From Jaltomata sinuosa (taxonomy: Eukaryota > Streptophyta > Magnoliopsida > Solanales > Solanaceae), in assembly GCA_003996215.1 (NCBI GenBank), contig QJPP01000682.1, forward strand, positions 764,143 through 828,142: a stretch of DNA of 64,000 nt, in the 5' to 3' direction. The translations under genes and the position numbers were made by a program. Shown here one piece after another: positions 11,207 to 22,411 of this stretch. The notes beneath the pieces were generated by a model. It saw only the letters and a program-made list of their open reading frames with translations, made no database searches and was not told the origin of the DNA. Each line of letters starts with the position of its first letter. Position 1 is the stretch's first letter.

Positions 11207-11702
11207 TTCAACCTTTCCTGAAAGAACGGAGATTTTTTAGAAGGCTTTAGGATTTTCAGAGAAACTTGGAAGACTTGGAGTATTTTGGTCGGACTTTACA
11301 TAGTGGGCTTATATTTGTTTTGCCTACGGTGTTCTAGAAAATTTTGGCATGGAGTGGACTGATTTTTCCATGAATCAAGCAACACACATAACACATAAAA
11401 CAGTTTATATCACAATAATATCATGCTAATATCGCATCCTAACTGGGTGACCTTTTTATGCCAAGGTTTTCTAGCGAGTTTGAAAGACGTATGTGACGTA
11501 TCTGAACCATTCTATTGCCCCCTAAAATAGCATGTATATATATATGGAAAACTTTTCTTTTTTAAAGGGATACAAATGCTAGCCAAAAGGGGGATACATT
11601 TTAGGGGAAAGGGTATTTGCACAAAAGTCACGCCCACGCAGGGGAAAATTTAGGTAAAGTAAAGAAATACATGGAAATAAAAGCCACGCAGAGGCGAAGA
11701 TA
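11207..11702 (-). other. spacer between ORF1 and zinc-knuckle ORF
   Basis: AT-rich with a short (TA)n run near 11530-11545. Minus-strand frames are short and show nothing recognisable. Confidence 0.4.
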
Positions 11703-13241
11703 CTAAATATATGACGTGGAAGGTCCTTCCTCAGTCTTGCTCCTCTTGGATGCTCCGGCAATGCTCCTAAGCTCGAATTGGCTCAACCACATGTCGCCCT
11801 GGATTTTCACAAATTGTTCATGCATAGGTAATGCCCTGGACTCTAAGGCTTTCCTGGTCATTTTTGAATCAAGCTGGGCTATTCCCATTCTCATATCTTC
11901 GAGTTCCTGAGTCAACCCTGCTATAGTGCATCGATTTTCTTCATTTTTCATAAGAAATTCTTTCTCTCTTCTAGCCATTTCCTCTTGGAGATTCAGTAAA
12001 TGGAGATAGAGATTGGGTCTGGAGTCAACCCATGGTTCTGATATAGATACTTCTGCAATGTCTGCCTCCAACCACTACTTATAGCCGTCCATATACCCAG
12101 GATCGAACCTGTCTTGGGCCAAAGTCTCTAGACCCATTTTCTCAAGTGTCTTCAAGTTGTGCCGGATCCTCGAAGCTTTTGGGACTTTTTCATGTTCCTC
12201 ATAGTCAATGACATAGCAACCCATGTGAGCGGTTGCTGGCTCGATTTGAACCCTTCCAAATTGTCTAAGAACCCTTTGCAGAGGAAAGCTAGATCATGAC
12301 ATTTCATAATTACTTCCTTCGAGTGAATATCATCGAACATCATATGCACATTATCTTCTCCAAGCTCACAAAAAGCTTGGGCCCATCCTATTTTTGTCCT
12401 GTTTTTGGTGCCTCTATCTCTAAGCACTTCTGCCTACACTGGGAAGTTATCGATTCCATCTGGGTTGGGAATTTCTTGGCTTACCGTTATCTTTGGCCAA
12501 ATGCTTGAGAATCCAACATTGTAGGAGTAGGTTGTACCCTTGGAAGTAACGGTGATCGTTCTTGCATTTCCCCAAATCTCTATAAATATCAGATAAGATG
12601 ACTGGTACTAGAGGAAAATAGATGACGGTCGTTCCCTCTGTCAGGCCATAGAACATGGTATGGGCCACCATTATTACTCGGGTTTTGATACAGTGTTGTT
12701 CATTTAGAGGGAATACCATGATTCCTAAAAGAGCAATAGCGAATGCCAAGGATCGGGTTTTGTCCCACTCTTGAAACGTGTAGAATCCGCCTTAGTACTG
12801 AGAGAACCCTTCCCTAGTAGCAAAATGGTTTTAAAGTTCTTGAAAGGAGATACTTGGACCCCTTATCCATGGGCATTGATTCTCCCACAATTGGAGATAC
12901 TTTGAAATCTGAGTCGGGGTGGGTTTATTCGGTATTAAGATGCCTTGTTGAGGCCTTAATCTCCTTTCATTGGTTGTACCCACAGTCTCTAGGTTATCCC
13001 TAAGTTCTTCTATCGTTGGGGTCATTTCCATCATTCCTAATCGAAACACCATTTTCTTGTTGTCCCAATACCCCGTTAAGACCTCGATAAATTCTGGCCA
13101 GGCCTCCATATCTAATAAAGACGGCAAATGTCCCATATACTGACGGATTGTCCTGTGACGGTTAGGACTCAAATTTATCCACCACATTCGGAGGAGGAGA
13201 GACGCCTCTTTTACCATGTCAAACTTGATGAATTTTGACAT
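11703..13241 (-). pseudogene. Ogre ORF1 (plant mobile domain-like), broken
   Basis: Extra ORF between PBS and gag, diagnostic of Ogre. ATG at 13241-13239 opens MSKFIKFDMVKEASLLLRMWW, then RRTIRQYMGHL-like, WPEFIEVLTGYWD, KMVFRLGMMEMTPTIEEL and WIRGPSISFQEL. A TAG at 12831 and another stop soon after interrupt it; the same frame resumes at 12749 (GIMVFPLNEQ, PVILSDIYRDLGKC, GYNLLLQCWILKHL). The C-terminal 12071-11703 is a coiled-coil (ARREKEFLMKNEENR ... AQLDSKMTRKA). The fold resembles the plant mobile domain (established for the family); its role in the element is unknown. About 510 codons in total. Confidence 0.75.
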
Positions 13242-13793
13242 CCTACAAAATAGAGTAACCTGTTAGGCCCCACCCCAGGACAATAGTCCTGTTACAACAC
13301 ATACGTCTTTCAAACAACACGTAGTTGGATGCTATGTCGTTGGGTCGGAAACCCGTTGACATATTTTAGTGGTTTACTAATGGACTTAATATCCCTTGGA
13401 TATTAACACATCCTAGGCTAATGCCTATTTTCGGGATTTTGTTTTTCTCTATCCTGAGTTTCTAGAATAGGTTTCGAAATTGACCTGGAACCCGGGCAAA
13501 CAACCCAAGCTTGAAACAACAAGTGACCGTTAACCGACTGCGGGTCAACTACTTCACTCGTCTATTTCGAAAATTGTGTGTTTTGTCAAGAACGACCACA
13601 AAGATTTGTGTAATCGCCTTTTTACCCCTAATGCATTCTAATGGTTTGCCAAGAGTGGCGAAAAATGCCATGAACAGTTTATACTCGCGGAAAAAGTAAA
13701 CAATTTAAGGAAAGCAATAAAGTTTCAATTATTACAATTTCCGAATAGTTAGTCAAACAAGTTAGTTCCAAACAATAAGGTTAGAACCTAGTT
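13242..13793 (-). other. Ogre leader between PBS and ORF1
   Basis: About 550 bases on the minus strand from the primer-binding site to the ORF1 start. No ORF of note. Contains paired short motifs but no clear packaging stem that I can assign. Confidence 0.5.
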
Positions 13794-13806
13794 GGCAGAG
13801 TCGCCA
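13794..13806 (-). other. Ogre primer-binding site
   Basis: Minus strand TGGCGACTCTGCC, four bases downstream of the LTR end (CA at 13812-13811). TGGCGACTC at this place is typical of Ogre-like elements, where a tRNA-Arg primer has been proposed. The tRNA match was not computed. Confidence 0.75.
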
Positions 13807-14439
13807 TTTCTGTTTTGATCCTTTTCGGGCAAGGACAGAAAAACATGGCTTTGTTTGTTGAAAGATTCGTTTTGAAAATATAATTAAAGTTTCCGAAACA
13901 TTTTCAATTAAAAGCAAGAGTCACCACTTAGTTTTTATAAAATAAAAACCAAGAAAAAACTTATAAGAATTTTTAAAATCCCAAGACAGATAAAGACTTT
14001 AAAAATTAAGAGATTAAGGGTAAGGGTTCAAGTTAATACTCTTGGAAGGGTGTTAAGGTACCAAGAGTATCCACTAACTCGCGGTTGCCCGAGCTTGTTT
14101 GAAAAACTAACTTGTGGACTAACTTTTGAAAACGGGATTGGTTTATAAAACATCTTGTTTTTATAAAGAAGATTGATTTTAGAGGATAATTATGAAAAAA
14201 GATTGTTTTATAAAAGACAATAAAAAGGGGTCCATTTTTTATACTCACGGAAAGAAAAGAGTTGAAATTAAACAAATTGAGTAAATGAAACAGTAATTAT
14301 CAGAAAGTTTGATTCCTTTTGGGGATAATTTAACTAAGTTTCACAAAGTTAATTCAATTATACAATCAAACTAATCAACTAAGTAACAAGAAGACATAAT
14401 TAAAATATGTTAATCATGTCCTAATACTAGTGTGTGGGC

Positions 14440-14735
14440 CCTCTTTAGGCCCACCACCATTCTCACTTTGGACTTAGTCCACTTTTCATCTTTTAGCCCT
14501 TTGGGCTACTGCTGTTGCTGAATATCATGGGCTTAGCCCATTTTTATTTATTCAGTCCATTTGGACTATTCTGCTGATGTAGCACTTGGGCTTGGCCTAT
14601 TTTCTTCTTCAGTGTTGTTGTTGTTGCCTCTGATGTTTCAGCCCTTTTGGGCTTATTCTTGCTGGACCATCAAATAATGTTGGGCTAAGCCCAACTAGAA
14701 GATGCAGGGGAATTTTGGGAGTCCAATTGGACTCC
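14440..14735. repeat. array of short perfect palindromes (GGGC/GCCC type), copy 1
   Basis: Within 300 bases: GGACTTAGTCC, AGCCCTTTGGGCT, GGGCTTAGCCC, AGTCCATTTGGACT, AGCCCTTTTGGGCT, TTGGGCTAAGCCCAA and GAGTCCAATTGGACTC. Arms of 4-8 bases, spacers 0-4. The density is far above chance for AT-rich sequence. No known element name is attached. Confidence 0.85.
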
Positions 14736-15207
14736 ACCGGATTTCATACATAGAAAGAGTAAAATAAATAAGGATTAGTACGTGTCTTAACTAAATTAAA
14801 CAAAGAAAAAAATTCAAACAGTGTAAATTTTACACTTAAGAAATATACTCCAATGCGCATGTATTTATACCAAGTTAAAGCATTTGAAACAAGGACATTA
14901 ATACAATAAAATCACTAATTTTGTCACTTAAGACATATGTTTTATGAAACTTAGCCATTTCAAAACATTCATATGGATTAACCATTTTCCAGAAAATCAA
15001 TAAGGGGGTAGGGTAGAAGATAGAGAAATCAAGGGAAAAAGGAAAAAAAGTTGGACAACAGTAATTCTCAGAAAGTTTGATTCCTTTTGGGGATAATTTA
15101 ACTAAGTTTCACAAAGTTAATCCAATTATACTATCAAACTAATCAACTAAGTAACAAGAAGACATAATTAAAATATGTTAATCATGTCCTAATACTAGTG
15201 TGTGGGC

Positions 15208-15503
15208 CCTCTTTAGGCCCACCACCATTCTCACTTTGGACTTAGTCCATTTTTCATCTTTTAGCCCTTTGGGCTACTGCTGTTGCTGAATATCATGGGC
15301 TTAGCCCATTTTTATTTATTCAGTCCATTTGGACTATTCTGCTGATGTAGCACTTGGGCTTGGCCTATTTTCTTCTTCAGTGTTGCTGTTGTTGCCTCTG
15401 ATGTTTCAGCCCTTTTGGGCTTATTCTTGCTGTACCATCAAATAATGTTGGGCTAAGCCCAACTAGAAGATGCAGGGGAATTTTGGGAGTCCAATTGGAC
15501 TCC
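15208..15503. repeat. array of short perfect palindromes, copy 2
   Basis: The second copy of the palindrome array, 768 bases after the first. The palindromes are preserved although single-base differences occur around them, e.g. CCACTTTT versus CCATTTTT and GCTGGACC versus GCTGTACC. Confidence 0.85.
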
Positions 15504-17094
15504 ACCGGATTTCATACATAGAAAGAGTAAAATAAATAAGGATTAGTACGTGTCTTACCTAAATTAAACAAAGAAAAAAATTCAAATAGTGTAAATTTTA
15601 CACTTAAGAAATATACTCCAATGCGCATGTATTTATACCAAGTTAAAGCATTTGAAACAAGGACATTAATACAATAAAATCACTAATTTTGTCACTTAAG
15701 ACATATGTTTTATGAAACTTAGCCATTTCAAAACATTCATATAGATTAACCATTTTCCAGAAAATCAATAATGGGGTAGGGTAGAAGATAGAGAAATCAA
15801 GGGAAAAAGGAAAAAAAGTTGGACAACAGTAACCATCCTAATGGCAAGTTCAAAATCTATAACACTTTCATGTCACAAAACACCGAACCAATAAGATCAT
15901 GAGATATTGAGAGGACACAGTTGCTCAAACTCATTACAAACATCAATCCAAGCATAAGATAGCAACATTGGAGCTTAACCAATTCATAGACATAAGATCA
16001 TTTTAATATAGGCAAGATAGTGAAGGGAAAGGGGAAGAGGAAAGCAGAATCAATAACAAGTTGAGGGAAAAAGGGGAAACAGGCAGGGGTTGAGCATTCT
16101 TATATCTGTAAACAAGTATAAAATCCATGTTCATAGTATTTACATGTAATACAGTTTAAACAAAACCCGTGGAACTATGGAAAATCAGTACTCAAAGTTC
16201 ACCTAAACATCACCCCTACCATAGTAGAGTAAGGCTAACAATTCATACATAGTTAAAATCGTAAAGAGGAGAGAACAGGTTCAACAAAGAGAAAGACTAA
16301 GAACAACAAAGAGGGATAGAGTTTTTCATGAACAAAATCATACCTAAGTCCTAAAAATAGGCTCATGCTCGAGTTCATAGCATTTAGACATCACATTAGT
16401 AAAACCTAAACTAGTGGAACTATGCGGTTTATATAGGGATGGGAAACAGAGTTTAAAAACAATCACAGGCAGCTATTTAGACATGAGCAAACCATAACAA
16501 CATTCAATCAATATATATATGAAGCATCAGTGCTTAGACAGAGTTAGTAAACACATAGGAGCATGATTATGAAAAGGGGGTTAGTGAACAAACAAGAGAG
16601 AGAACCACACATTTCATCGGCAAATTAGGATATATTCCACATCTTTTAGGAACAATCTAGGCTACAAACTTATGCTCACACTTGTTGTTTTAACAAATTA
16701 AACAAAATCAATAAAATACCACACTTCTAACACAAGATTGCTACTCGAAATCATAATATTATTCTAACATTTAAGCACATATCATTGATACTAAAAAACA
16801 AGACCAGAACCAGATTATACCAAGGTTTAAACATTATAAAAGCAAAAGTGAAAAATAACAAAAACAGTAAAGGAGGAGGTTAAGGGATTCACCTTTTTTA
16901 GGGCAGCAACTAGGGCTTCGAACTTCACCGGAAAGCCTTACCACCACCAGATTAATATCAACCCCGTTTAGATTTCGAATTTCTTAATGTTTTCTTCCCC
17001 AACAGCTGACTGGTTTCGTGAGGTTAGAGAAATGATTCTACAGAACCCTCAATATTTCCCTAAAATTAGCTCCTTTTCATGTAGCTAGGGGGGG

Positions 17095-17104
17095 TATTTA
17101 TAGG
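17095..17104 (-). promoter_or_regulatory. TATA box of the Ogre LTR
   Basis: Minus-strand CTATAAATAC followed by CCCCCC, a good plant TATA box about 1.2 kb inside the LTR. Transcription would start about 30 bases downstream, near 17065. It is the best promoter motif in the LTR; not tested. Confidence 0.6.
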
Positions 17105-18284
17105 GAATTTCGGGTGAAAATCGAGGGGAAAACCAGAGGGGTTTTTGGGGATTTTGCTTAGAAATTCAAATTTCTCAGCTGGATAACGTTAAGGGCAACA
17201 GATTTGTACAAAATTGTACAAATCACATTGATTTAGCGAAGAAGGTGACACCTCATCACTTCTCAAAGCTTCTGGGTGAAGCCAACACATCTTTAATGGG
17301 GAATTTGGTAGGAAATTGGGAATTTTAACAAGTTTTGGGGATGGTGAAGTTGGGTTCAATGTTTATAGCTGCTAGACGTTAGGGTTGTACTGGTTTTCAT
17401 TATTTGTTAGATGAAAAATGAGAGAGGAGAGAGGATTGAGGCCATGTACCCCTTTTCTGGTACCTTCGTGGTACAATATTCATGTCGGGCACATGATTTG
17501 TATGGGGGAGATGAAGATTTGAAAGGATAAGGGTGGCGGCGCTTAGGGTTCTCTGGGTTTGAGAGAGAATATGAGCAAAAGGGGTTTGTTTGGTTTTTTC
17601 TTAGTAAGAGAAAAGAGAAAGGGGCGTATAAGGGTGGATTAGGGTAAGAGGTGTTGGGCCGGAGCGGGTCAGGAGATTAGAGGGAAATGGAAGTGGGCCG
17701 GAGGTGGGTTGGGGGAATGGGTTGGCCCAAACGGCTGATCATAGAAGGGGTTATAAAGGTGTTTAAAGTTTGTCAACATTTGCAAAAATGTGGCCACTTT
17801 AGGTTTAAGGAGGTAGCCAAATTACGAATAAATTAATGATATTCGGCTAGAATTTAAATGATTTAAGGAATTAGGCTAGCATTGGAATATAGACGAACTA
17901 ATTACAATCAATTCTTGAGCTCATTTAACTTAAACAAATTAAAATAATTATTGAATTTAACAGTTAATTACCTCTTTAACAATTACGAAATTAATTTATT
18001 CAATTAATTTCTCATTTGAAATAACTTGGAAAAAAAATCAAGTGTTTAATCTTTTAAAAGGATCCTTTTTATGACACTAAGCTCTAAAATAGTTCTTTTA
18101 GTAAACTTATATAAATTTCACATAATTAAATATCAAAAATATAAATTGTTACTCAGAACTATTATAAAGCTGATTTTAAAATGATTTACCCCTTTTTACA
18201 AGACAATTATTTCAAAAATTGTTTAAAATTCAACAAGGCTCAAGATTAATTCGTAATGTGGAGGGTAAAAATTGGGTGTCAACA

Positions 18285-19162
18285 ACTATCTTCTCCGACA
18301 TGATGGAAGAGATTGTAGAAGTATTCATGGACGATTTCTCAGTGTTTGGGAATTAGTTTCATGCTTTTCTTCAGAATCAAAATAGATTATTGGAAAGATG
18401 TGAGGAGACAAATTTGGTGCTTAACTGGGCGAAGTGCAATTTTTTGGTCACGGAAGGCATTGTACTTGGCCATAAGGTGTAAAAAATGGGGCTGCAAGTA
18501 GATCAAGAAAAGATAGAGGTCATTGTGAAACTAACACCTCCAGTCTCTGTGAGAGGTGTACATAGTTTTCTTGGGCATGTAGGGTTCTACAGATTCTTTA
18601 TTAAATATTTCTCAAAGATATTCAAATCAATGTGCAAGTTTCTTGAGAAAGAGGTGAAGTATGAATTCAATGATGATTATGTGAAGGCATTCGAGGAGTT
18701 GAAGAAGCGTTTGATTGAAGCTCCTATTTTGATTGCACCAAATTAGGAGCTGCCATTTGAGCTTATGTATGACCCTAGTGATGTTGCGGTAGGAGTTGTA
18801 TTGGGTCAGTGAGTCAAAAAGGTATTTCATTCTATCTACTATACAAACAAGATGCTTGATGCGTCTCAAACAAACTACACAGTCACGGAAAAAGAGATAC
18901 TGGCCCTAGTTTTTACTTTTGACAAATTTTGCTCCTATCTTGTGGGAACAAAAGTGATTGTTTATATGGATCATGTTGTGATCCGTTACTTATTCAGAAA
19001 GAAGGACGCGAAGCCAAGACTTATTTGGTGGATTTTGCTGCTCCAAGAGTTTGATTCGGAGATTAGAGATCGAAAAGGCACGGAGAACCAAGTAACGGAT
19101 CACTTGTGCAGACTTGAGGATTGGTCACATGTGCCTAATGAAGGAAAGATTAGAGAAGATAG
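18285..19162 (+). pseudogene. Athila RT-RNase H fragment
   Basis: One plus-strand frame throughout. RT: TIFSDMMEEIVEVFMDD (FMDD catalytic box intact, 18324-18335), RCEETNLVLNWAKC, FLGHVGFYRFFIK. RNase H: YDPSD, VLGQ, NYTVTEKEILALVF, VYMDH, then the strongly Athila-type KDAKPRLI and EIRDRKGTENQVTDHL. In-frame stops at 18354 (TAG), 18480 (TAA), 18744 (TAG) and 18810 (TGA). Similarity stops after EGKIRED, at the junction with the LTR fragment; the integrase is missing. The left end is cut by the Ogre insertion. Confidence 0.9.
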
Positions 19163-20875
19163 TCTGCCCGTAGGTACAACCTACCCATCTTGTAGGTATG
19201 GTCTACCTAGCCGGAAGATGCAGTAATAGTAATCAGAATGTAGGCTCCAAAACCCTGCAGTGTCAGTGTCTGCTTAGGCCAAAACAAGCCTATAGACGGC
19301 AACATGATGATAAAAGCAACACAATAATATCATGTAATTACAAGTGACCTCAATTGAATCATAAAAAAGATTTTCTAGGCTGCTAGGTATGGAATAGTGT
19401 GTTGCTGGTAGTTGTTATATCATGATATGGAGCAAAGCTTAATACTATAAGTCCACAAGTCGAATAATGATGTTATAGAGGATATAAAAGCTTTGGCTTT
19501 AAAGGTCATGCGAGAAAGTGAAAAGGAATCCATAACATACTTTTTAACTGAAGCCCCCATGGTGTCTCTAGGAAACTTGACCAACAAAAGGTAAAGCAAC
19601 AAGTGCACGAATCAATAAGGCTGCAACAATAAGCCAAAGCCAATCAATACGGCGTTAATGCCATACTCGTGAACAGCCAAGTCCAAAGCATAAAATTAGG
19701 CCAATAAGAATAATAAACAACACCTATATCCAATGAATATATTCCAACAACATCTCGAAAGAGCGATGGGCTCCCTAGGCAATATAACATTGGGTACTAG
19801 ATGTTGTTCAATCCAATAACTATCATACGCAATTCCAATAAGAAACACACAAACTCCCCAATCCCTCTAGCACCTTAACAACATCAGTACACAATAACAA
19901 TAACCAAACGTAATAAGACAAAGGGGCTGTCCAAAGCCATGGTTTCCAATAAACCACTTTCTGGCCGGAAAGCTATAAAAATGATACTAGAACATGTAAT
20001 TATGAAGCAAGGTCGTAGGGAGAATGTTTCCTTGACAAACGGAACTGAATTCCAATGTTAAATAACATGCCTCATTGCAGTAACAACAAACAAAGCAAAA
20101 ACCAACAAGAAAATACTACAAGTCATCGACAAGTATGACTTTTCATTACAAGAAGCTTAGAATCTCATTTTAACAAATAGATAAGTGTAAGAGGTCCTTA
20201 ACTTACCAATACAACTCTGTAGCTACTTCCCAATATCAATAATCCCCTGTAAATCTCGCTGTCCACACCCAAAAATAGAAGTACCACACAAATTACGGAG
20301 AAAACTAAGTCAAGACGATGAGCTTGACGTGTAGAACAACTTTTGTGAAGCCCTTAAGCTCAAGTTGGCAAACGTTAGGGTGTATTTTTGTGTAGGGAGA
20401 CCTTCAACTGTTTCTCAGAGCTTTGAAGAAATAATTTGGAGAGAAAATGAATATTCCAGGCTAAAATCTCAATATATATCCATTCCACCGACTTGGGCCC
20501 ACTTGTGCCTACCTGTGCAGTCTTACAAAAATGTAAATATCTCCCTATTCTGAAGTCGTATAAATGAATGGTTTGATGTGTTGGAAAATAGACTCATATA
20601 CCTTCAATTTGATAGGTTGGAGGCCCAATAATTAGTTATATATTGGGAGAAAACCACCAAGATGGTTCACCAAAATTTTAAGAGAATTTCTTAAAGAAAT
20701 TTACAATAACTTTTTTTGAATTTTTTTTTGCAACTTGCTTGAATTCAAAAAATAACATACGACCATCGTGCATTTAAAACACCTCATCAAAACATACTTC
20801 ATAACATGAAAGGTACTCTTAGTATTATCCCAAAGGCACAATTTAATCCAACATTCAAACGTGTGGGGTGTTACA
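19163..20875 (-). repeat. truncated LTR, same family as the solo LTR at 35198-38112
   Basis: Closely follows the sequence at about 36400-38112, including CCCTGCAGTG, TGTGACCTCAAT, AATCCCCTGTAA/CTCGCTGTCCACACCC and the terminal GGTGTTACA. On the minus strand it begins TGTAACACC at 20875. Only about the first 1.7 kb of the LTR is present; it is cut inside the 76-bp repeat zone and fused to Athila coding sequence. A TATA-like ATATATATTGAG on the minus strand lies near 20470. Confidence 0.85.
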
Positions 20876-22411
20876 CCTTTCTTAAGGGAAAAAGTCAAGT
20901 TTTAGTATTAATTTTAGTCCGTACTTTTCTTGTCTCGAAATTGACCCATGGAAAAAATTTCATGGAAAGAAGTTTTTGAAAATTGAAGGAAAGAGAGAAA
21001 ATGATTTTGAGTAAAGCATTCTCTTATCATGATTTTCACACTTCCCATTTCGCTTGATTGATTCACAAACAAGTGTGTAAAGAACTTGGAATAACTTGTC
21101 AAAAGTTATTTGTCCCAATTGATTTTGAGGCTCATTGTGAAAATTCTTGTGTTGTGATGCCTTGGGTGTTAAGGCTATTCTTAATTCTTGTGTACATGTG
21201 CTATCTAAAACTTGCCCAAATGTAATTCAAGGCAAAATCCTAGAGGTTACCGATCTTGGAAGATGACCTTTGGCCTTTTTTGAATAAGCCACTTCACCCA
21301 AATTGGCTTCCCTATACATTGATCCTATTAAGCCCATTTGAGCTTGTGACTTTTATTTGGCACCTTGTTAATACCTTGACCCTTCTTGGAACCTATATTA
21401 TTGCATCCATCCTAACCAATGACTTGAAAGTGAAACATAGCCTAAGTTTGGGGGGGGGGGAATTGAAATGATAACATAGGCCAAAACCTATGTTTGGAGG
21501 TGCATGCACCTATGTGGAGAAGAAAAAGATATGTTTCAATGCAAGGTAGCACCATATGCTACGAATGAAAATTGCTTCAAATTGTCCCATGAAATGAAAA
21601 AAATGGAAATAAAATAAGAAAGTGGTGCTACCAAGTAATGGTGATAAAGGAAGTTGAATCATCAAGTTGAAGGGGAACCTTGAGATTGTGAGAGGGAGAA
21701 ATAAGGTGAAGTATTATTTGAAAATATGAGCGGTGTTTGAATGATCATAAATATCCTTAGGGAGGTTTAGTCACTTGAGACAAATGTAATCTTCACCATA
21801 GACCTAGCCAACAGCATAACATGCAGGTCCTTAGTGATTCTGAGCTTGGTAACTCTATATTAGTGGCGAATTACATAAAGGGCAAGCATATGGTTCAATG
21901 TGTGTGCATTCTAATTTCCTTGAGAGAGTGAGAGTCTTTTTGGTTCTCTTATAATCCTTTTTTATGTGAATTGCATGATTGTGAGTGGGATTCTCTCTTG
22001 TGGTGAGTGGCATCGCACACTTGAAATGAATGATGAAGTCTCTATTTCAATTAAGAGAAATTAATGAGACAAGTTGTGTGTAGAATCTCGAGGCAAACCT
22101 TGAAGGTCCTTGCCAATGACTTGAGAAGCTTGAATAACTTTTTTTGAATGACAAATTCCCTTGATTAGAATGAGAAATGAATTCATTTTTCTAAATGTTT
22201 TGAAATGTGAAATTGCCTTGAGAATGTGGTGGTCCAAATTGAGATGAGCATTGTAGTTGAGTCTTTTTGTTTGAATCTTTTTGTTTGTTATTTTCTTAGT
22301 TGTAGATTTTAGATTAATCATGTGTGCACCCTGTGCGTTTTAGAGCATAATTCATTCCTTACTTTGTGAGTATCTTTCTTGAGGACAAGCAATAGTTCAA
22401 ATTTGGGGGTT
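20876..22411 (+). other. Athila A 3' non-coding region with polypurine tract
   Basis: No gene supported. Holds a run of ten G at about 21451-21460 after AGTTTG, a decayed polypurine-like site, and ends with the family signature TTGAGGACAAGCAA ... TTTGGGGGTT immediately before the LTR start, which is the plus-strand primer tract for Athila-type elements. Short frames such as 21256-21471 have no recognisable domain. Confidence 0.65.

Larger units (their letters stand above)
14291..15826. repeat. 768-bp tandem duplication inside the Ogre LTR
   Basis: CAGTAAT followed by TCAGAAAGTTTGATTCC occurs at 14291 and 15059; the unit end GTTGGACAACAGTAA recurs at 15827. The period is exactly 768. By eye the two copies differ at about ten positions (roughly 98-99% identity), so the duplication is young relative to the decay of the coding region or has been homogenised. 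Confidence 0.95.
1..18284 (-). mobile_element. Ogre-like (Tat lineage, Ty3/gypsy) LTR retrotransposon, 3' end off window
   Basis: Read on the minus strand from 18284 downwards the order is LTR, PBS, ORF1, zinc-knuckle ORF, gag, protease, intron-like gap, RT, RNase H, second RNase H, integrase, 3' UTR repeats. ORF1 upstream of gag, a stop-filled gap between protease and RT, two RNase H domains and very long LTRs are known hallmarks of Ogre. The right end starts TGTTGACACCC on the minus strand and abuts Athila RT coding sequence, so this is an insertion into Athila; the flanking ACTAT at 18285-18289 is the expected target duplication. The left LTR is not in the window. Many stops and frameshifts make it non-autonomous now. 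Confidence 0.9.
13811..18284 (-). repeat. Ogre 5' LTR, about 4.47 kb
   Basis: Begins TGTTGACACCC (minus, 18284) and ends ...CAAAACA at 13811 right before the PBS. Its length is near the upper end for plant LTRs and fits Ogre. It contains a 768-bp internal duplication, two arrays of short palindromes and a TATA-like box. The partner LTR is outside the window, so boundaries rest on the TG...CA ends, the PBS and the junction with Athila coding sequence. Confidence 0.85.

Noticed and set aside
21256..21471. 71-codon ORF with hydrophobic middle
   Set aside because: Lies in the Athila 3' non-coding region, no domain, and ends in the poly-G tract.
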